From Ignelater luminosus (lineage: Eukaryota > Arthropoda > Insecta > Coleoptera > Elateridae), in assembly GCA_011009095.1 (NCBI GenBank), contig VTPC01007128.1, positions 1 through 64,000 of the forward strand: a stretch of 64,000 nt of DNA, in the 5' to 3' direction. Numbering within the stretch: position 1 is the first letter of the stretch; every line of letters starts with the position of its first letter. Below are positions 58,648 through 64,000 of the stretch, one piece after another. The position numbers and the translations under genes were made by a program. Under the pieces are notes generated by a model, which was not told the origin of the DNA, did no database searches, and saw only the letters and a list, made by a program, of their open reading frames with translations.

Positions 58648-58960
58648 TAAGGCCCGTCACGGATGGCGGAAGATGTTCAATCCCGTAGCTCAAGTCGAAG
58701 ACGGGTGGATTCAAGCTAAACTTACCTTAACAAAAAGAAAAAGAAAGCTTACACACACAAAAACTTGACAAGTTCAAGAGATGTTTGAAATTAGGGGCGC
58801 CAGAAGCTGAAGGTCATAGGGAACCAAAGGCCAGCCTACACAGTTTCTTGTGGACTAACACCTTGTATGTAAGTCCCTTACAGAACAACACCATGTAGAT
58901 GGGTGGCTCTATAGAATACTACCCTGTATACAGATACCTTATAAAAGGTTTGCAATGAAT
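58648..58960. repeat. Dispersed repeat family A, copy 3
   Basis: Shares GATGTTCAATCCCGTAGCT, CAAGTCGAAGACGGG, GGCGCCAGAAGCTG (with copy 2) and ACACCTTGTATGTAAGTCCC with copies 1 and 2, in the same order and orientation. Non-coding. Confidence 0.55.
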
Positions 58961-59456
58961 ACTTCACTTTTTAAAGATAATTTTGAAGTAAAAACTTAAC
59001 GCTCTGAACTCTTTAGTTTGAACTTGATACCCTCTTTACTTACCAAAACAAAACGGTTACAATGTTAATAACAAACTGGAGACCACTGGTCACGCTTATA
59101 TGCCAATTACACAACTAAAGATGTAAATTAAACACAATACTGAATATAAAAAATTTTGCTGGTCTTCCTGGTGATTCATTCATTCTCACCATAAGTTTAC
59201 AGAGACTTTAACCTACAGAATGTTGCTACAGTGACATTATTAATCAGAGAATATGATTTTGACCTACATACTCTAACATACAGAGTTGTAGAGCTAGAAG
59301 TGTACTTTTTCTTTACAGAATAATACTTTAAAATGCATTTTGTAACGCAGTAAGATATTTGAAAGGGCCAGAGAAGACATAAGAAATAAAATATCATGTA
59401 AAAAGCAAAAGATTCTTGCTAGATGCCATCGAAAATAACATATTTCAAAATTTTAA
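58961..59456. other. Unclassified spacer
   Basis: AT-rich DNA between the dispersed repeat and the hAT element. No supportable feature. Confidence 0.4.
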
Positions 59457-60466
59457 GTTATAATCAGGGTTGAGATACTCAGTACAAAAATGTACTGCAA
59501 ATACAGTAATCAGTAGTGTAAGTACTTTAAGTAGTTTACTTTCAGTACTTTTAATATTGCTGTACTGGTACTGGAATTTCCAGTATTCTATCTATAAAGT
59601 ACTGGTACTGGTACTTTTCTTTTAGAATTTTTAACAAGTACTATTTGTTACTTAAAAAAAGTACTGTAAAAATATAAACTACTCCCAGTATTGTGCCCAA
59701 GTACTCCCAGTAGTGAAAAGTACTGTAAAATTATAAACATTCCAAGTAGTTTACTGAAGCACTTCCAGTACAGGTACTGTAAAAATATAAACTACTCTCA
59801 GTATTGTGTCTAAGTACCCCCAGTAGGGCAAAGTACTGTAAAATTATAAATACTCTAAGTAGTTTACTAAAGCACTTCCAGTATTACTTTTTTATATAGA
59901 AATAATCCAGGTGCTACTTATTTAGCATAGGAGGGAGGAAACCAGAGACACTATTTTCATAACTATCCTCGCATTAACCTGTAAAACCTGGTCGTTACAT
60001 GATTAGCACAGTACAAGGCAAAATCTTAGTTTGCTATTTTTCGCCTTTTTTGCTCCTACAATTTTTTTTCCATATTTTGATCATCTTTTTTGTTGGCTTC
60101 TCATATCTTCCCAATTATTTTTTAGGTTATTCCATAAAATGTAAAATTTAAAATGTCAGTATGCTTTTTAAAAAAACAAATAGGTAATACCCATGAATTC
60201 TGAATTTGCTGTCTTTGATAGTTTCACATTTCAAATTCAGGATTAATCTAAGAAAAAAACTTTAAAATTCCAAGGGTACCTTTGACTTGTGTTTTTGTTG
60301 CTCTCGCGGTACTACAAACAAGAAAATTAAAAGTTTCTACCTAAAATGTGTAATTTAATAGAATTTCATTTTTTGTTTTTCTTAAATTAGACTTTACAAA
60401 CACATTTAAGTAAACCTAGAAATTTTCAAATGTCTTCAACAGGTTCATTTATAGTTTAGTTCTATG

Positions 60467-60682
60467 CAGGGCCGGCTGGAAGTTTTGCGGGGCCCTTAAA
60501 ATAAAAAAAGAAGAAACACTCTCTTTTTTAGACATAGTCTAATTTGTTTATTTTAAATATTTAGAAAAAATTAGAAATTTTATTTTTTCTGAAGATATCG
60601 ATACAAAGAATTGATAATTTTTCTCTTAAGGCGCGGGGCCCTAGGTGGTTGCCCCGCAAACCCAGCTGTTCAGCCGACCCTG
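60467..60682. mobile_element. hAT-type MITE nested in the hAT element
   Basis: 216 bp with inverted ends CAGGGCCGGCTG and CAGCCGACCCTG and a GC-rich GCGGGGCCC / GCCCCGC pair just inside. Flanked by GTTCTATG (60459-60466) and CTTCTATG (60683-60690), an 8-bp duplication with one mismatch. No coding capacity. Confidence 0.82.
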
Positions 60683-61278
60683 CTTCTATGCCGTCCTTCT
60701 TAGAATTTTAATTTAAAACTCCAAATGCTTTGTTGAGCTGTAAGTGCAAATGGGTTACAAGAACCAATGCACATAGATTTTATAAGCCCTTTATGGCACA
60801 AAATTTACGGAAGATTCGTATAAAGGGAATGATGCACATTCATGGTTAAAATTCTCAGATTTGAAGATTAAGCTATTGTCAGGCAGGCTATTCAAAAAGA
60901 TGGAATATTAGAATTACAAGTGAAAAATTTATGGTGCTTTTATAAAACAAGGAATCTTAAACAGTAAAACCTTAATACTGAGTTTTGTTGTTCTTGTTAA
61001 TACTATTACTTATTTTTGGCATGTTATTTCTTCCTTTATACATTTTTTTTATTATATTTTTATTATATTTTCTTAAAGTGCTTCTAGCTCATTTCTTCTT
61101 AGATCTTTCACTGGTTTTTTGATCTTTTTTGCTTCAAAATCCAATCTCTAATTATAAAAGATGTTTAATCTTTAAAATTTTTCTAACAATTCAGATGATT
61201 ACAAAGGAATATACCTAAGCTTATTGATTTTGCAAAAGCCAGTCACAGTGGTAATGAATAGCCTGTAAATAATTTTCA

Positions 61279-63033
61279 ATGGGAACTTTGTATAAAATAA
61301 TCTCTCTACTGGAAACCCTTGATATTCTCCAAGGTGATCAAAATACTTATTATGGGTACCTTCTTTCAAGCATTGTATCTATGCATACAAAACTTGGAAA
61401 AATAAAACTGGCGGGAAACATTAAACAATTGTGTAAGCCTCTAAATTACGTCTTAGAATCCATACAAAAAGGATTCAATTAAAACTCTAAGTTGCAATCT
61501 AAGAGAGCTGTTACAGCTGCGGCGAGTCAATGAATAAAATGCCACCGTAGGTGGCTGCCATTTAGAAAACTTAATTTCTCTATGGCTGGTGAATTGGAAA
61601 AATTGGATAACTCCGGTCGTGCACGCCATGTCGGGTACCAAGCAGTCCGCACGCCCGTCGTCCACGGTGATGATGGTCTGGTGGCGATGGTGGTGCAGGC
61701 CGGAAGCAGGTCCTCCATAATCCCCGTCGGTGGTGATGCCCAAGGACGGCCAACGAGCCGTCACACAGAGACGACGAGGAGTTCGACGCGACGGTTCTTT
61801 TCAGAACGGTGTTGGAATTGTGTTGTGAGGAGTGTGAGAGTGTGTATGTGTTAGAGTAGTGGTGTGTGGGTGTCTAGGTGTGAATTGTGTGCCGTGGACT
61901 AGTGCAAAACTGTTCCGGCATTTGCCTTAACCACTGGGGAAACCACGGAAAAACCCAGTGAGAACAGTGTGGTGGTAGTGGAATGGGTGTGGTGATTATT
62001 GGCGGGAATTATTAGGCGGGAATTGTTAGGCGGGAATGATTTGGCGGGAAGTTGTTGGAGGGAACGGATTTGGCGGGAAGCGTGGCAGATTGGCGATGAA
62101 TTTCCGGGCGTAGTGGAGTAGGTACCTCGAAGAGCCCCGGGCTCGAGGGTTTGAACGGAAAAGGAATTTGGTAATCACGGCCCGGTAGCTACCCGGGCCG
62201 ATCGGATGAGGCTGTGATGAGTGGTGGTAATGGCCGGGCCTGCGCACCCCTACGCAGACGCCGGTTGGTGGTGGAGCGGCCGTTGATCCATCTAATGCAT
62301 CTTGGGTATGGTTGGGTGTGTGACGGTTGCGGTCTTCAAGCCCACTGAATTCCTGAAGACCGACGGTCGGTTGGGTTGATGCAGCGATGCGACCTCAAGT
62401 CGCCCCGTTGGTGGTGGAAGTGGGCCAGGCCTGTGCCCCCCAAACACAGACTCTGGAGGGTGGGTTGGCGGTAGCTCCCCAACTACCGCGTTGGTGGTTG
62501 AGCCCGTACTCTTCGTCACCGATGCATCACGCTCTCGCTGCAGACCGGGTCGACTGCCTCGCTTCGCACTCGAGGCCGGTTATAGCTGCAGTGACAAACC
62601 CCAGATTTAAGATGAGGTGGTATAACGTCTTTAGAGATACAGACGTTCAAATATCTGCAAAAGATATTCAGTCTTGGGTACTCGATGCCGCTATGGACTT
62701 GAAAGAGTTAGGAGATTCTGAGCTGGTTGTTAGTGAAAATGCTGAAGATACGTTTTTTGATTTTAAAGACGACAATGAAATATTTACGCCGACAGTGCTG
62801 CCGTCAAATGAAACATTCCAAACTCAGTTCGAATTTGAATTGTTGAAGTATTAAATGATAACAGAACAAACTTGGCAATGTTGAACGATTATGAGGTTAT
62901 AAAGAAATTATTCATAAAATACAACTGTATTTTACCATCTTCTGCCCCTGTAGAGAGCCTATTTTCATTTGTACAAATTATCAACGCACCAAGACGTTAT
63001 GCACTCAGCAATACAAGTCTTTTATATACCTAG
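61279..63033 (+). pseudogene. hAT transposase, C-terminal half, split by an insertion
   Basis: 61279-61482 reads LETLDILQGDQNTYYGYLLS, the aLDiLQGE...G.LLP block of hAT transposases; after one stop it runs on to KRAVTAA at about 61520. The frame resumes after the insertion as IAAVTNPRFKMRW (62582 on) and goes to a stop at 62854. About 62880-63033 then carries the dimerisation block: KLFIKYNCILPSSAPVESLF followed by PRRYALSN. The N-terminal BED finger and catalytic region were not found in 59900-61270. Dead copy. Confidence 0.8.
61521..62578. mobile_element. GC-rich 1,058-bp insertion with 11-bp target-site duplication
   Basis: Interrupts the hAT transposase between GTTACAGCTGC (61510-61520) and GTTATAGCTGC (62579-62589), one mismatch apart. 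Much more GC-rich than anything else in the window, with many CpG, GGCGGGAA repeats at about 62000-62080, and GGGGAAACCACGGAAAAACC near 61937. No poly(A) or TIR seen. It may be part of a non-LTR retrotransposon, such as a 5' UTR/ORF1 start, but no protein motif supports this. Confidence 0.6.
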
Positions 63034-64000
63034 TAAATAATATCCTTATATATTGTATACTTCAAAGAATATCCTTGTTAGTTATACATATAAACAAGGG
63101 TTGTACTTTTGAGTTAGCTTAGCCTTTTTGTATATATTTCTTAGTTTTATTTTCTAATTTACTTTGTTTTTAGAAACTTAAATTGTGGTACAAATTGTTA
63201 TTAAAATATATGTACATATATCGATAATTATTATTGATAATTTGAAAAAATAGAAAATATGACAAATTATATAAAACATAATTAAAACAATTTATTTTAT
63301 AAGTTCCTGTTTAATATCATTATTATGTTAAAATTCTTTTTTAGTAAATTGACTAATAAGACACATCTACAGAGCAAGCTTCATCAATGTGTACCTTGAT
63401 TGTTACTCAAAAAGTAAAAAGAAAGTCTGAAGTTTCTTTTCGGTAACATTCTCATATAAAATGAAATAGTAAAGTTACTTACTTTGCAGTACTACAATAC
63501 TGGAAATTATTCAAGGAGTATTTACTTAATACTGGTACTCTGCCTTTTAAGAAAGTACTTGCAGTACTTGAAACTACGCCAGTACTTAAAAGTAATCTTA
63601 AGTACTCAAAAGTACTAGAAATATTTAAAGAGTATTTACTTAATACTAATACTGCAAAGTTTAGATTTCCAGTACTTTACTGAATATTCCAAGTACTATT
63701 GAAAAGTACTGGTACTTAGTACTGCAAGTAAGAGATTCATGGTTTGATACTGGATACTGGTTACTCCCGGTACTTTTACTGAGTACTGGTCACAGCTCTG
63801 GTTATATCAATACGTGCCTACAGTATAGTCAATTTAATCTTAGAAACGGAAAACTATAGAAAATGTAGATAGTTGACAAAATTCTATTATGCCGTGTTAT
63901 CTTAATAACAAAAACAAAGTTGATTCTAAATTTGATCAGTTGATGCCTTAATAACTAAAAAGCTAACGGTGAGATTTACAGTGTCTATAAATGTTTCTAA

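Larger units (their letters stand above)
59465..63800 (+). mobile_element. hAT element with GTAC-rich subterminal repeats
   Basis: 4,336 bp. Left end CAGGGTTGAGATACTCAGTA and inverted right end CAGAGCTGTGACCAGTACTC, flanked by 8-bp near-duplicates GTTATAAT (59457-59464) and GTTATATC (63801-63808). Subterminal zones of several hundred bp (59480-59890 and 63480-63790) are packed with AGTACT/GGTACT words. Broken hAT transposase pieces lie inside on the + strand. Two later insertions sit within it (60467-60682 and 61521-62578). CAGRG ends, 8-bp duplications and the transposase motifs together identify hAT. Confidence 0.85.

Noticed and set aside
59465..59890. Regular AGTACT-like repeats, considered as a CRISPR or microsatellite
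   Set aside because: Spacing is irregular, there are no conserved spacers, and the zone recurs inverted at the other end of a hAT element.
61582..62854. ORFs in the GC-rich insert taken as host genes
   Set aside because: The GC-rich part shows no domain, and the last ORF only becomes meaningful where it re-enters hAT transposase sequence after 62580.

Overview
The window is AT-rich, intron-containing eukaryotic DNA, almost certainly from an insect. The evidence is GT-AG split genes of the ABCG half-transporter family and a dense mixture of arthropod-type transposons (mariner, hAT, piggyBac, BEL/Pao, Copia, Jockey, R4/Dong-like LINEs). A beetle is my guess from overall style, with low confidence. 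There are no operons, rRNAs, tRNAs or CRISPR arrays that I can support.

Two host genes are visible, both on the + strand and in tandem. Gene 1 (1236-15441) and gene 2 (30525-55315) each have ten exons with the same intron positions and phases. Each predicts a 608-residue protein with an N-terminal nucleotide-binding domain and a C-terminal six-helix membrane domain, close in layout to ABCG1/ABCG4. They are a duplicated pair. As half transporters they should work as homo- or heterodimers, and whether the pair dimerises together is an open question. Gene 1 carries a non-canonical LSKGQ signature where gene 2 has LSGGQ.

Most of the rest is repeat-derived. 1-15.5 kb: gene 1, with a 10.65-kb second intron holding a dispersed repeat, a solo LTR, a TIR element built of ~500-bp repeated units, and a Jockey reverse-transcriptase relic. 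15.5-30.5 kb, between the genes: retroelement relics, two R4/Dong-like LINE fragments in head-to-head inversion, a gag-only LTR retrotransposon with recognisable LTRs, primer-binding site and polypurine tract, and another LINE tail. 30.5-55.3 kb: gene 2, whose introns hold a mariner, a Copia relic, a BEL integrase relic joined to a piggyBac relic, a 1.66-kb element with ~285-bp terminal inverted repeats around an orphan ORF, and two more mariner deletion derivatives. 55.6-64 kb: relics of a second orphan ORF family and a 4.3-kb hAT element carrying two later insertions.

The main annotation hazard is at 39864-53735. A 6,736-bp block (39864-46599) is repeated almost exactly at 47000-53735, and the copies are separated only by a 400-N gap. 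Both ends of the repeat coincide with the gap edges. This is best explained as unmerged overlapping contigs or haplotypes, so exon 4 of gene 2 and everything in the block should be counted once.

The best candidates for something undescribed are the long-TIR element at 37509-39171 and the unrecognised ORF family at 56580-58533. Both look like mobile-element proteins I cannot place in a named superfamily.
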